Of a stretch of 64,000 nucleotides of DNA, positions 51,601 to 62,249 are shown piece after piece. The stretch's first letter is position 1. Every line of letters begins with the position of its first letter. Below the pieces are notes generated by a model, which was given only the letters and a program-made list of their open reading frames with translations, was not told the DNA's origin and did not search any database. The position numbers and the translations under genes are program-made. Origin of the DNA: Rhytidiadelphus loreus (Eukaryota; Streptophyta; Bryopsida; Hypnales; Hylocomiaceae). The stretch lies in the NCBI GenBank assembly GCA_947034895.1, contig OX344762.1:1366501-1430500 (forward strand), read 5' to 3'.

Positions 51601-52544
51601 CGCTTCAAATACTGACACTCAGGATTAGTACATACCAGATGTCCCGCACAAGAGGACTTTCTGAACTTTAGCCTCTCTTGGTTGTGGATATTGGATGTCA
51701 TGGTTCGACACCAAGCATGACCATCGTATCGTTTATCCATGCCTTGTAGATTCCCACCGCTACATGATGAAGACGAAACTTGAAGCGCCGGTAATTCGAA
51801 TACTACGTCTCCATCAAAATCTGCTGGAAGATACTGCACTTTGTGGTGGATTACTGAATCGAAGTCTAATGCAGCAACTTCATTCCTAGACCCCGGAACT
51901 GATGCAAGATTCTTTAGGCATCCAACTATGCTAATCGTTCCTATACTATTTGGATACGTTGGGGGGCGAGGATGAATTGGAAGATCAAGATTTCCAGATG
52001 GTGTGTGATACATATCTGAAGACATCTCCTGGACATTGTCAAGATCTTCACTCCAAGACTCGACTTGAAGAGTTGGCTGACTAGGGGACTCTCCTTCAGA
52101 CTCACTCGATATATCTATGATAGGGCCAAGAACTTCTTGTTTCACACGGCAAAGGACTACTGGAGTACATGCAACTGTGACATGGTCTAAATCCTGAGAA
52201 GACCGGATTCCCTGCCGAGGGATTGGCATATCCACTGTAGAGTGGTCGGATTGGCGAGGTAAAATCTCAGTGGAAACACCCATCAGGGGAGTGGACAAGC
52301 CGTAGGCTCTATAGCGGCCTTCACGGAGGTGCTAGACAGAACCAGTCTCATGTTCTAACTTTAAGATGTGGACGTACTCCTTAAGGTGTCCAGAATCGGA
52401 CATGACCTCTTCTTCGACATATATACTAGACTGCATAAAACCGAATCGGACGTACAGAAGGTGCGAAGGCAATGTAGCATACCCATCTACCCCAATAGGA
52501 AGAACAAGTGGAATTTCATGCCCATTTGCTCGAATGGAAGCCAT
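48657..52544 (-). pseudogene. MULE-type transposase with SWIM zinc finger, multi-exon, one in-frame TAG
   Basis: The first large block runs from 52544 (MASIRANGHE) to about 50390. It has a cysteine/histidine region (CAGHLVCTNPEC, CKICKHPPTC, RACIHLGNHKHP) and transposase-like text (AWIIFDHVKRVKNWTTMACH, FKGFMADSAQANWNAVRI, ERTCLLHW). Further exons lie near 50215-50130, 50055-49530 (with NKWLQQFGNRGNDLFAATCD) and 49480-49200 (FWFCVDDIDRCVRGSKRPWV). The last, about 49010-48657, carries a SWIM finger (YSECTCPDF ... SCKHLYYLF), a hallmark of Mutator-like transposases, and ends in TAG. An in-frame TAG at 52332-52334 interrupts the N-terminal region; CAG would restore glutamine. Exact internal splice sites are uncertain. 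Family placement rests on the SWIM finger and general pattern. Confidence 0.75.
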
Positions 52545-53448
52545 GGACACCTTGTTCACTATGTATATCAAGTTCAATACTATGACTATAACTCGTCGAA
52601 CCTATGAGACTGAGAAACAATGAGAGGTGTATTTGTGCAACTTATACGGATCCATTCGACTGGAGAACGGATATAAATTTCAAGGCATGTAGTGTCCACA
52701 AGTAATGACAATGAATGGTTTTCAGTGGCCCCCACAATATTAAATCTAAAACCGTCTTTGCGAGGTAATTTTCAAATGGATTTTGTGAACAAAACATTGT
52801 TCATGCTACGGAAGTCATAAATGGACTTAAAACAAAACACGATCAACTGGCAATGGATTTGAAGAGTCGGATCATATTATGATTGGGTAAATATCACAAA
52901 TTAATTTCGGTCATTTGATGAGTGAGGGTATCCATTAGATCTAATTAATGATTAAAATAATGTATAGTACTCATTTCATTATTAGACTACATGCCATATC
53001 CATAATTATTTGAGAAAATATACGGACAATTCTCCTGTAGGAAGCCAAAAGATACGATATGCAAACAGATTCTGCAGTTAACAAATTTAAGTGGATCCAC
53101 TAGAAAATATACATGTGATGGCATTGGCAGTCGACATTGATTCATCGGGATATATAAGGACCGGAGTAATGGTTTCATTTCAGAGAACTTGCTGACGATG
53201 ATCGGTCAGAAATCAAAAGGCAGGGTTTAGGATGATTTCTGAAGCAATCTTTGATACATAATTGATAACACTTAGTACATTTAGGCATCCTATAAGTGAG
53301 ACCGGTTGTATTCTCTAAAAATATAGTGAATACAGAAGGGGTTGTCCTTTTGAGTTCACATGAACCTCACATTAGAATATACACTCGCAGCACTGCATAC
53401 ATTCAGGTCACGGACGTTACACCGTTTCAGATCTATTAAGTTAGTCTC

Positions 53449-53799
53449 ATGCAGGCTGCAATATGTATAGCCGAGAGTGGATCATGTCATAGTTTTAGGA
53501 AGAGGAGGAAGAGAGGGAAACTGTTGTACTCCTCGCCAAAGGAGTTGAGAAGGTCTAGGAATAGATACAAGCAAATTGTAGTAAGAAGTACGCCTGCACG
53601 AAGTGAATCCGTCTCTCAAAATGTCAATGATCATAATAGTATTGATCAAGAAATGCAAAGAACGGCCGTTAAGTTACCATGTATTCGGATTCCTGAGTTC
53701 AATGTTTGCAAGCTCCAAATGACGTCCATGACCAGTGCAAGTGAGTGTGAGGTAAGATACTTGAACTGCGGTCGGAGTGAAGGTAGTTTCGCAATATAG
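53449..53799 (+). CDS. Small basic open frame in the divergent spacer, doubtful
   Basis: A 116-residue frame with a strongly basic stretch (FRKRRKRGKLLYSSPKELRR) lies between the two divergent genes of the Mutator-like element. No family is recognised. It might be a short exon, a separate small protein or chance. Confidence 0.2.
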   Translation: MQAAICIAESGSCHSFRKRRKRGKLLYSSPKELRRSRNRYKQIVVRSTPARSESVSQNVNDHNSIDQEMQRTAVKLPCIRIPEFNVCKLQMTSMTSASECEVRYLNCGRSEGSFAI

Positions 53800-53984
53800 C
53801 AGTGTACCATATTTATAAAATATTGTTGGATAATAAACTGATAGAAACATTTGTAGAACACTCTGCCGTGCCTTATTTAGCTTTTCATTTCATGTGCTCC
53901 AGAGGATTCTGTAGAGAGCTTGACTGCTGTAAATTATCTACTAAGTGAACTATACATTATATGAATAAATGAATTCTTGGTCCC

Positions 53985-54280
53985 CTCTCTTTCTCATCTT
54001 CCCCCTTCTTGCTTCCCCCTTCCCCCTACCCGATTCCCCCTTCCCCCATCCCCCTTCCCCCATCCCCCTTCCCGCTTCCCCGCCCTGTATGCCTCCCTGC
54101 TTCCCCGTTCTCCGCCCCCTCTACCTCCCTGCTTCCCAGGCGTCCACCTCCTCGTGCTCCTCGCTTCTCTTCCCTCTCTGCCTCCCCTTCCGCCTTCCCC
54201 CTCCCCGATTCTCCGCCCTCTTTGCCTCCCCTTCCGCCTTCCCGCTTCACCTTCCTTCCCCGTTCTTTCTACTGCCTAAA
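53985..54280. promoter_or_regulatory. Long polypyrimidine (C/T) tract upstream of the methyltransferase-like gene
   Basis: About 300 bp are almost pure C and T on the plus strand, in units such as TTCCCCC and CTTCCCCG. The tract ends about 130 bp before the likely ATG at 54410. It may be promoter or 5' leader, and could adopt triplex structures. The proline/serine-rich frames across it are side effects of composition. Confidence 0.6.
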
Positions 54281-54409
54281 CCGAATTGCGATTTCTCTTT
54301 CTTGCATTAGGTTTTGATTGCTGCCACCCGACCTGCAAACCCCCCTCCCTTAGAATACAGAAATTGATTGTAGGTCGTGACGTTGTTCCCTTTCCAGCGG
54401 AAGAAGGCC

Positions 54410-57400
54410 ATGGGGAGAAGGCCAGCTACAAGAAGTGCGGTAGCGGAAGAGCAAGAAAGTGAAGGAGATGGGAGGAGTACTCCGGTCGTTGGTGATGCAA
54501 ATATCAACCTTCAGACCGAACTGGCGAAAACCTCCGTAAGCATTTCGAATCCTCTCTTCTTTAACCATTCAAAATTCTCTTGCGTCTAGGCCGTAGGAGG
54601 GATGCTTTGGGTGTGCATTGAACGTTTGAGGGCTGTCTGACTTAATGTGGGTGGGCTTCGGGGATCCCGTATGGGCCGAGGGCAAGTGAGGATGGGGCGG
54701 GGAGTGAATGTTTGGGGGTTGTCTGTCTGATTGTACGTGGGCTTCAGGGATCCCGTATGGGCCGAGGGGAAGTGAGGACGGGGCGGGGAGTGAACGCTGG
54801 GGGTTGTCTGACTGACTGTGCGTGGGCTTCGGGGATCCCTTATGGGCCGAGGGGAAGTGAAGACGGGGCGGGGAGTGAATGTTCGGGGGCTGTCTGACTG
54901 ATTGTGCGTGGGCTTCGGGGATCCCTTATGGGCCGAGGGGAAGTGAGGATGGGGCGGGGAGTGAACGCTGGGGGTTGTCTGACTGATTGTGCGTGGGCTT
55001 CGGGGATCCCTTATGGGCCGAGGGGAAGTGAGGACGGGGCGGGGAGTGAACGTTGGGGGCTGTCTGACTGACTGTGGGTGGGCTTCGGGGATCCCGTATG
55101 GGCCGAGGGGAAGTGAGGATGGGGCGGGGAGTGAATGTTCGGGGGCTGTCTGTCTGATTGTGCGTGGGCTTCGGGGATCCCGTATGGGCCGAGGGGAAGT
55201 GAGGACGGGGCGGGGAGTGAATGTTCGGGGGCTGTCTGACTGAATGTGGGTGGGACTCGGGGATCTCGTAGGGGCCGAGGGGAAGTAAGGCTGGGATTGG
55301 ATTTAGGTGATAGGGGATGTCTGGGTAGAAAATTCTCTCATATCCTGATGACTGGAATTTAATTCCAATTTCATGCTTGATAATGTTCCAAGAAATTATG
55401 GAGGATACTAACCAACTCCCGCCTCCTGCGAGCCCCAATGTGGATGCCGCTAGGGTGGATTGCGTTGAGGAGGATAACATAACTGATGATGACATGGATA
55501 ATTCTAATCTGGACTTTACGTCCGAGGATGCATTCAGAAGGTCCCAGAAAGTTAACTCTGTTGCCTCTATAGCGTCATTGAGACTAAAACCTCATTCGAT
55601 ATCTCGTTTGAGAATTCCCTTGTGTAGACTTGTCCAGATGCCAATGGTCCGTCCAGCACTTCATTGTAACCTAACCAGACTTGAGCAAGAATTCGTCCAC
55701 GGATACAGAGATGGATCTAGTGTTTTCTACGTGTCTGTCACGAATGAGCAAGGAGAGACGGAGGAGGTTTCTGATACTGACAAGGATTTATGGGGACTTA
55801 TATGGAATGCTGAGAATGATGAATTCAATGCCAACTTACGGGCAACACCCGGCCTGAGCAATTATGAAGGCTCCAAATTTTTCGTTTGCGACGGTAATCA
55901 CAGGCTTCTTGCTTGGTCCTCATACATTTCCAAGCACCATGCTCGTGATAGAGAGTGGCACGTTTCCGTGGATTCCATAATCCTAGAGACCAAGGGCAAA
56001 ATCGGGCAGGTCATGCATGCTATGCATGATATAAACAAGTATGTCTTTCTATCTTGACTTCTTTTTTTGTATATCCTTCATTCACATCACTTGTTGCCTT
56101 CTACTAATCACCTTTTTTTATTCAGGCAAACGGAGAATTCGTTTATTAAGACCAGCCTTGTGCACACGCTTTATCGTGTACAGAAGTACGGTGTCCTCCC
56201 TTTGGACAAGTTTGCCGAGCATTTGAGTGACTCCGAGATGACTCAGTGCCAACAGAATACAAGGAAGAGTTGGTACACAATGTCTCTGGAGGTTTTCACT
56301 TCATTTATTTATCGGGTAATACTCATCTTTCAATCAATGTATGGTGTTTTAGTGTCCCTTCCTTTATTGAAATTACACTACTAATTTCTACGACATTGTG
56401 CAGTACGAGATTGCAGCTGCAACGGATGTGGCAGTCAGGAAATACAAGGAAGTCACTACGGGTGAGGATCAATCCGAAGAAGGAATCCTGGCTGCAATGA
56501 GATTGGGTACTAAAGAGCAAACCACAAAACTGACCCAGAAATTGGGGAAGTTGACAGTTGTCGCAAATCCCAATCTAGGGACGGAGTAGCTGAGAGAGGT
56601 ACGATGATATTATCAAAGCCCTTCTTCATTTCAGTTGGTTCTTCTACTTGATGAATTGTTCTAATATGATTATTATTTTTCTTCTAGATCGAGCGCCATT
56701 GGAGTTCGAATATAACACCAGAAATGACTCTGGACAAGTTACAGATCATAGCCACTTGCAACGTGAAGAGTGAACACAAGGTCAAGTGGTTGCAATGGTG
56801 GAATTCTTCAGTTCAAACACGAGAGGCAAGAAGGTTTCCCCTTAAGCCGGTCGGAGAGAATGAGTTAAAGTCCTTCTTGACTAAGGCTTGTTGGTATATA
56901 GGGGTACGTGTTTCTCACTGTACTCTAATTTCTTTATCTCCTTCTGCTATTTGCTTCAGTGGATGATTTTTGGAAATGTGGAATTGATTGATATTTGAAG
57001 TCCTTGTAATTTACAGATTGAAGATGTTGGGTTAGAAATGTTTGATGATATTGTCAAGAAGGACCAGTTGGCATTGTCTATGGAATCTCCAAAGGAGCCT
57101 GAGAGTTTTGGAGATTACATTGAAGGATGGAGAATTCGAGTTTGGGACAAAGCATTCCTGCACAATTTTAAGGGGCAAGACGTTTTTAGGAAGTCTGATG
57201 ACTTCAAAAAACGCAAGGACAACGATCTAGTTGTAAAACGTGTGCTCTACCGGTATGCTTATTTTCAATTATTTGTAGAACTTCTTCACAATTGTATTTC
57301 ATTTCAAATACAAACTTTATTTTCCTTGAATTGACATAATTTGTTCCTATAGGTACTTCAGATACGAGCTTCTTCCAAAAGGAGCCATTTCGAAGCGAGA

Positions 57401-59698
57401 TCTGCCTCCTTTCCTTGGAACGTGGTTGGATGTCTCGTCCGAGCATTGTATGTTCTCTACCTCACAGCTAAAATGGTGGACGAGTGTGCATCTGAAGTCG
57501 GGCGCTTGGTATTTGGATTGCCCACCGGAGTTCACGCCACCATCAGAGGAGTACCTGAAACAATCTATTCATTCTCATGAGGTGGTAGAAGACATTGACG
57601 AGTTCGCAGGACTTGATGAAGATGCAAAAGTTCGGGCTATGAAGAAGAGAGAGGAAGCTGACAAGAAGATAGCATTGAAGAATGCAGAGGCAGTGGAGAA
57701 GGCGAAGGAGAGGATGGCTAAGAAGGCTTCTAAACTTGCAGAGACTGGAGAGGCGTCTACAGCTAAGCAGACAAAAGGCAAGAAGGGGAAGCAACAAATT
57801 CCGCCCTCTTCCACTAAAGACGAGGGCTCCCAACACCAACAATCTGTTTCACGAGGAACCAAGCGTGATGCTGATTATGTCTCACTAAGTGATGGTGGTA
57901 TGGTGCATGGACCTGGAGCTGTGGGATTTTTAAATGACTCAGAAATTTCCATCAATGAGTTCATTCTCAATTTTTCTCTTACACAGGTGTTGGCTGATCC
58001 ACTACCCCAAGTGTATCACGACATCCTAAACTTTATTGATAAGGTTAGCACTTTCCCTAATCTACTTCAAATTACCTTTATATATACTCTTTTTAAGGTC
58101 ATTTTTTATTTTACTAACATCCGTCCATTTGTTGCAGCATAAAGGGGAGAAGCATCGTTTTTTTAAAGGAGTGAAGAGTGATAAACCGCGCGTTGACCTT
58201 ATTCTTGCTGACATGCCAGAGGGTTTGCCTGTCCCTGATTTGTCGGTGCCTTCCACAAGCATTCCCAAGTGGAACATGGACTCCCCCATTTGGTTGGAGT
58301 CATTGTTTGAGTTTGCTGATGGCCACCTCCATGATGACGGAGGTCTTATCATTATCTATCCCCTAAGAGCTATTACAAAAGCCACTATTCTGAAGTACGG
58401 TACTACATATTCTTTTGAAAAGATGAAGGATTGGTGGAGAATGAACTGGCTACATTTGGCCTCACCGGTTTCACCCTCAAGAACGGTATATTCTTTTTCC
58501 ATTTCCTTATCGACTCCACGCATCTTCTGATGATACTTGTTTAGTTTATTTGAATCCTTGCAACGGTAATGAAATCCGACGTCTGTTCATATATCTCTGG
58601 AATTGTATGCATGCCTCTGTTTTAGTTTTTAGTTTTTTAAATGAAGGTTCTGTATTTTTTTCCAATTTACATAGATCTAATGTCTACATTGTTCTTCATT
58701 GAATTTATTTGTGCAGACCCAACGATTTGGAATTGCTTTGTTGGTGAGGAACTTCCCAGGGGCTGCCCCTTCTAAGTTCAAATTCCAACCATGTCCGACC
58801 TTGAAGAAACTTGGTGTGGATGTAGCACGCGACGATGTACTACAGAATTTTACAAAGGTTGAAACTTTGACTATGGACAACAACTCCAAGCCTTGGAGAG
58901 GGGCGCGAGAAAAGGATCCTCGCTTTCTACAATGTTGATTGAAGCATGCTCATTACCAAATGATGTTGTCTTGGACTGCACTGCTTCTACTGGTAATATG
59001 AGATCCCTTGACTATCTATTTTTTGCTAATCCTTTTACCAATTCTGCTTAGATCCTTTAAGTATTGTTTACTGACTTTGTTGTTGTCATATGGTTGATGC
59101 AATTAGGTGCCTCCATCCACGCTTGCAGGATTCTGAGTAGGCACATCGTTGCACTTGAGGAGGACCAAGCCATCTTCTATGCCATTTTGGCCCCAATGAT
59201 TCGGGTCCATTCAAGTGTTCCCACCTCTACTGCAACGGTGGTATTACATTTTGATGATGAAGATGCATTGGAAGTTGAAGTTCCACACATCGTGAAGAAA
59301 TCCCGATTCAGTAAGTAAGTCTATCCAGAACTAGTTTTTTTTTCTAAGTTTAGTTCTATTTCTGTCCATTTTGTTTAACATTACTTTGTTCATTTGCATA
59401 TCATTTAATTTTTTTTTGGGATTGCAGCATGATTTCTAAAGAGGCCGGTCTTCGTCCTTTCTTCACTCTACCTGGGTTTTTCCCAAGCCCGGAGAAGTCG
59501 TTTGTACTGCCATCCTATGCAGAGGCTTTAGCTTCAACATTTGCATGTCAATCAAATCCGCGTGTGAGGAGAAATTCTAGTGTAGTAGATCCACGCGTCT
59601 TGCAGTTTGTAGATGTGATAGCCTTAGGATCAGACAATGAGACATCATCGTCTGATAGTACTGGTCACTCTGAGTCTATGTCAACATCTTCTACTTGA
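54410..59698 (+). pseudogene. ParB-like / DNA methyltransferase-like fusion gene of the Mutator-like element, 11 exons, damaged
   Basis: Probable exons: 54410-54535, 55329-56038, 56126-56315, 56404-56598, 56688-56903, 57017-57252, 57353-58043, 58138-58485, 58717-58992, 59107-59314 and 59428-59698, about 1,155 residues with in-phase GT/AG borders. Exons 2-3 hold a ParB/Srx-like core (FFVCDGNHRLLAW). Exon 7 has a lysine/glutamate-rich coiled coil. Exons 8-10 follow the order of a permuted (beta-class) N6-adenine/N4-cytosine methyltransferase: VDLILADMPEG at the motif IV position, HDDGGLIIIYPL, RFGIALLVRNF, then VVLDCTASTGASIHACRIL at motif I and IVALEED at the acidic loop. Motif IV reads DMPE rather than D/N/S-PP-Y/F/W, so catalysis is uncertain. 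Damage: in-frame TAG at 56587-56589 and a one-base frameshift around 58896-58930. The start and the exon 2 acceptor are the least certain parts. Confidence 0.72.
54587..55300. repeat. 85-86-bp minisatellite in intron 1 of the methyltransferase-like gene
   Basis: About eight units carry GGGATCCCGTATGGGCCGAG followed by GGAAGTGAGGA and GGGGCGGGGAGTGAA. The marker GGGCCGAG recurs at 54673, 54759, 54844, 54930, 55015, 55100, 55186 and 55272. The array is GC-rich, unlike its surroundings. Confidence 0.93.
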
Positions 59699-60199
59699 TT
59701 TGTTTTGGGGTTGCATTACACTATATGCCTTTCATTTTATCATCTAAAATACAATGTTTTCTAAGCCTTAGTTATCGACATTCTATGTACCCTTCATTAT
59801 TGTATTTGAAGGGTAATCTAGTTCGCAAAATTAGTGGATTTTCGGTCACAATCTTATCTATTATTTTCTAGTGTTACTGAAATGAAAGGTTGTTTTTCTC
59901 ATAAAAAAATTCAGGGATTTAAAAATTCAATGTAAATATGATTTATAATAAACAGAATTTATGACAACAGAATTCAAAATGACTTTCACTAAGCATGCCC
60001 TAAACTCATTAAGAAACACAATTTTCGTGACCATTCCCCTTTCCTGCCTAATATTCTGAGGTCACGTCATTATTCTTAAGTCCACGGTCATGGGTACTTC
60101 ATCAACTTTAAACTCTCAAAAATATATCTTAACATACTCATAGGCTCACACACTCACGCTCGCAGGCTCACGCTCATAGGCTCACAAAATAGCAACCCT

Positions 60200-61713
60200 G
60201 CTGTTGACAGCATGCGCCGTCTCGGTTAAGCTATCCATAGTATGGATGGTATCATTCAACCGATATTTACCTCTGGCCATCAAATCTAGCATGTCTTGCG
60301 TCGCACCTGATGCAGCCTTCTGCTCTGGAGAGAGATTACCGATGATTATTTTCCATTTGACTCCATCTGGTTTCTTAATCCCCAACTTTACCTCAAGTTC
60401 AACTTGCACCTTTTCAATAAGAATCCGGCGCCGTACCACATACTGTCAAGGTTATCCCTGTCACGTCAAGTCCGTCCGTCAGGATGTCTGGACGCACGTT
60501 AGGATTCAACTTGGCGTCCGTCGGAATTAAAAAAAAAAAAAAATCCCTGGACGGTCCATCCATCGACCTAGACGGGTGGTTTGTCGACCTAGACGAGTAG
60601 TCTATCGACTTGGACGGTCAGATTGTCAACCTCGACAATGGATGGATTGGCCGTCCACAAAAAAAAAAATTTTTGACGACCTGTCTGTCGACTGGTTTAC
60701 TCCAAGGTGACAAACTGGCCGTCAAATTTTTTTTTTTTTGGGCTGACAGCAATACTGACGTGTCAAAACATCCGGACGTGAAAAGCCCACGTTACGTTCG
60801 GATAGACAACCCTGCATACTATAGCTGTACATTCTTCAATAACTGGGCAGTATGGGATGTGTTCACCTGAAGGTCAGCCTTAAGCATGGCTATTGTGCTC
60901 AACAGTTTGGAATTGAGCAAATCTTGTTTTGCAACTCTGCTTTCTAAATCTGCAACTCTGCTTTCTAAATCTGCAACTCTGCTTTTAAACTCTGATTCAT
61001 GTACGACAGGCTCATCTCGTAATTGGCGAAGAGATGCTTCCAATACCTTGGACCGCCTCTCAGAAGCCTGCAATATCAAAATTTTCAATTTAAGAGTTAA
61101 GGGCACAAACCTAAAGCCATAAAAATAAACTAAAGAAGAATACAAGCCAGAAATTCAATAGACAATAAACTGTTATTCTTCAATGGGTATATAATCAATT
61201 GTTTAATTACAATTGTTTCCATAATAATTTTAATAGTTATTGTAGGAAGAAATTGACTCTAAGACAAATTGCAAGATTAATATTCGAACCTCGTTATCAA
61301 TGAGTGCTTTAGACATAGACGCCCGGCACGTCTTAAGTTGCTTTTCAAATCCGCGCTTTTCTTCACTGGTCTTCAAACTCACAAGTTACAACTACATAAT
61401 CTGAAACATGACTATAAAAACTGAACAACCCATCAGAGCTAGACTGAGGAATACCCAATCTCATACTATACTGCTCCACAACATGATCAAGAAGGCCTCT
61501 CACACCCGGATTCTCAAGGCTGAATTCGAAGTCACAAGGAATTAGACACGAAATATCCATGGAAACTTCACAATACTGAACAAGAACCGATCTCTGGCTA
61601 GAACTAGGAGGAGGATCAGATGGAGGAGTCTCTAACTCCACCTCCTTCCTCAACATTTCTTGAAAATCCAAATTCATAGAAAACTCAGATAACACTCTTT
61701 CATAGCAAAACAA
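60200..61713 (-). pseudogene. Coiled-coil protein gene of unknown function, broken by two transposon insertions
   Basis: Three blocks read right to left. The first starts near 61677 (MNLDFQEMLRKEVELE) and runs to about 61300, with one frameshift near 61365. The second, about 61069-60823, is a predicted coiled coil whose core is a 21-bp unit repeated about three times (SRVADLE). The third, 60438-60200, contains ILIEKVQVELEVKLGIKKPD and DMLDLMARGKYRLNDTIHTM. The hAT-like MITE at 60447-60814 interrupts the exon between blocks two and three, and the Mutator-like element cuts the end, which continues at 48156-47984. I recognise no family. It was probably a host gene or gene copy. Confidence 0.5.
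60447..60814. mobile_element. hAT-like MITE, 368 bp, inserted in an exon
   Basis: The left end is CAAGGTTATCC and the right end, on the other strand, is CAGGGTTGTC. The flanking 8-bp sequences are CATACTGT (60439-60446) and CATACTAT (60815-60822), one mismatch apart; 8 bp is the hAT target length. The interior repeats GTCGACCTAGACG-type motifs. Removing it joins the two coding blocks in frame. Confidence 0.65.
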
Positions 61714-62249
61714 AAAAAGTATTGATCATTTTCCTTCTAAACTAATCCAACACCACCCAATCTAAACTTAAGACGCTGCTCAACAAACTCAAACATTCAA
61801 AGTAAAGCAAAATGTGCCAAACCTGCTTTTTCTTTTTCTTCTTCTCTTTTTTCTCCTGATTTCGTTCAGCGACAATGGTCATTGACAATGGGTACATTAA
61901 ACTTGACAATGGTCATCTGGAGATTCAACAATGGTCTTTGAAAGATTTTAGAAGGATCAGGAGATCTTATGATACTCTCCAGAGATTTCACACTCATCGG
62001 GAGATCCGTCGATGCTCATTTGGAAATTCAGCAATGGTCTTAGACAGATTTTAAAATCATTATGCGATTCCAAGATGCTCATTGGGAGATCTAATAGTCA
62101 TTAGGAGATCTCAAAGTCATTGGGAGATCCCATGACGAATATATATAGACATGATTATGCGGTCTTATAATGTTATTATTCGGTGATCTACAATTGATTA
62201 GTTTAAAATTCATTGGATAGTCTAGAAGTAGTTAAATGTAGCATATTAC
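61714..62249. other. Short repeats based on GGGAGATC
   Basis: From about 61870 the sequence repeats phrases such as CATTGGGAGATC, CATTAGGAGATC and AATGGTC at irregular spacing of 20-45 bp. No gene is visible. Confidence 0.6.

Larger units (their letters stand above)
48157..60199. mobile_element. Mutator-like (MULE) transposon, 12.0 kb, carrying a ParB/methyltransferase-like gene
   Basis: The 13-bp direct repeat GCTGTTGACAGCA occurs at 48144-48156 and 60200-60212; the real target duplication is probably 10-11 bp of it, in the MULE range. The inner ends are degenerate inverted repeats of about 45 bp built from GAGCCT-YGAGC units (left TTGTGAGCCTGCGAGC, right its complement). Reading across the junction restores a coding frame in the flanking gene, which confirms a single insertion. 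Inside are a SWIM-finger transposase on the minus strand and a ParB/methyltransferase-like gene on the plus strand, diverging from about 52.6-54.4 kb. Degenerate ends and several stops suggest an older insertion than the CACTA element. Confidence 0.85.

Noticed and set aside
53969..54317. Three overlapping proline/serine-rich plus-strand frames
   Set aside because: They are translations of the polypyrimidine tract. All frames stay open because C/T-only DNA has no stops.
54926..55495. 189-residue minus-strand open frame
   Set aside because: It runs across the 86-bp minisatellite and its residues simply repeat with the units. The real gene is on the plus strand.
40233..56589. Reassignment or programmed readthrough of TAG
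   Set aside because: TAG also ends the TNP1-like gene and the MULE transposase, and no plant nuclear code change is known. Point mutation is simpler.
48157..60199. hAT identity for the 12-kb element (its right end reads CAGGGTTGCTA)
   Set aside because: The direct repeat is longer than the 8 bp of hAT and the transposase has a SWIM finger, which fits Mutator-like elements.
60445..60820. Intron between two coiled-coil gene exons
   Set aside because: The borders are not GT/AG. They match an 8-bp target duplication and hAT-like ends, so a MITE insertion is the better reading.
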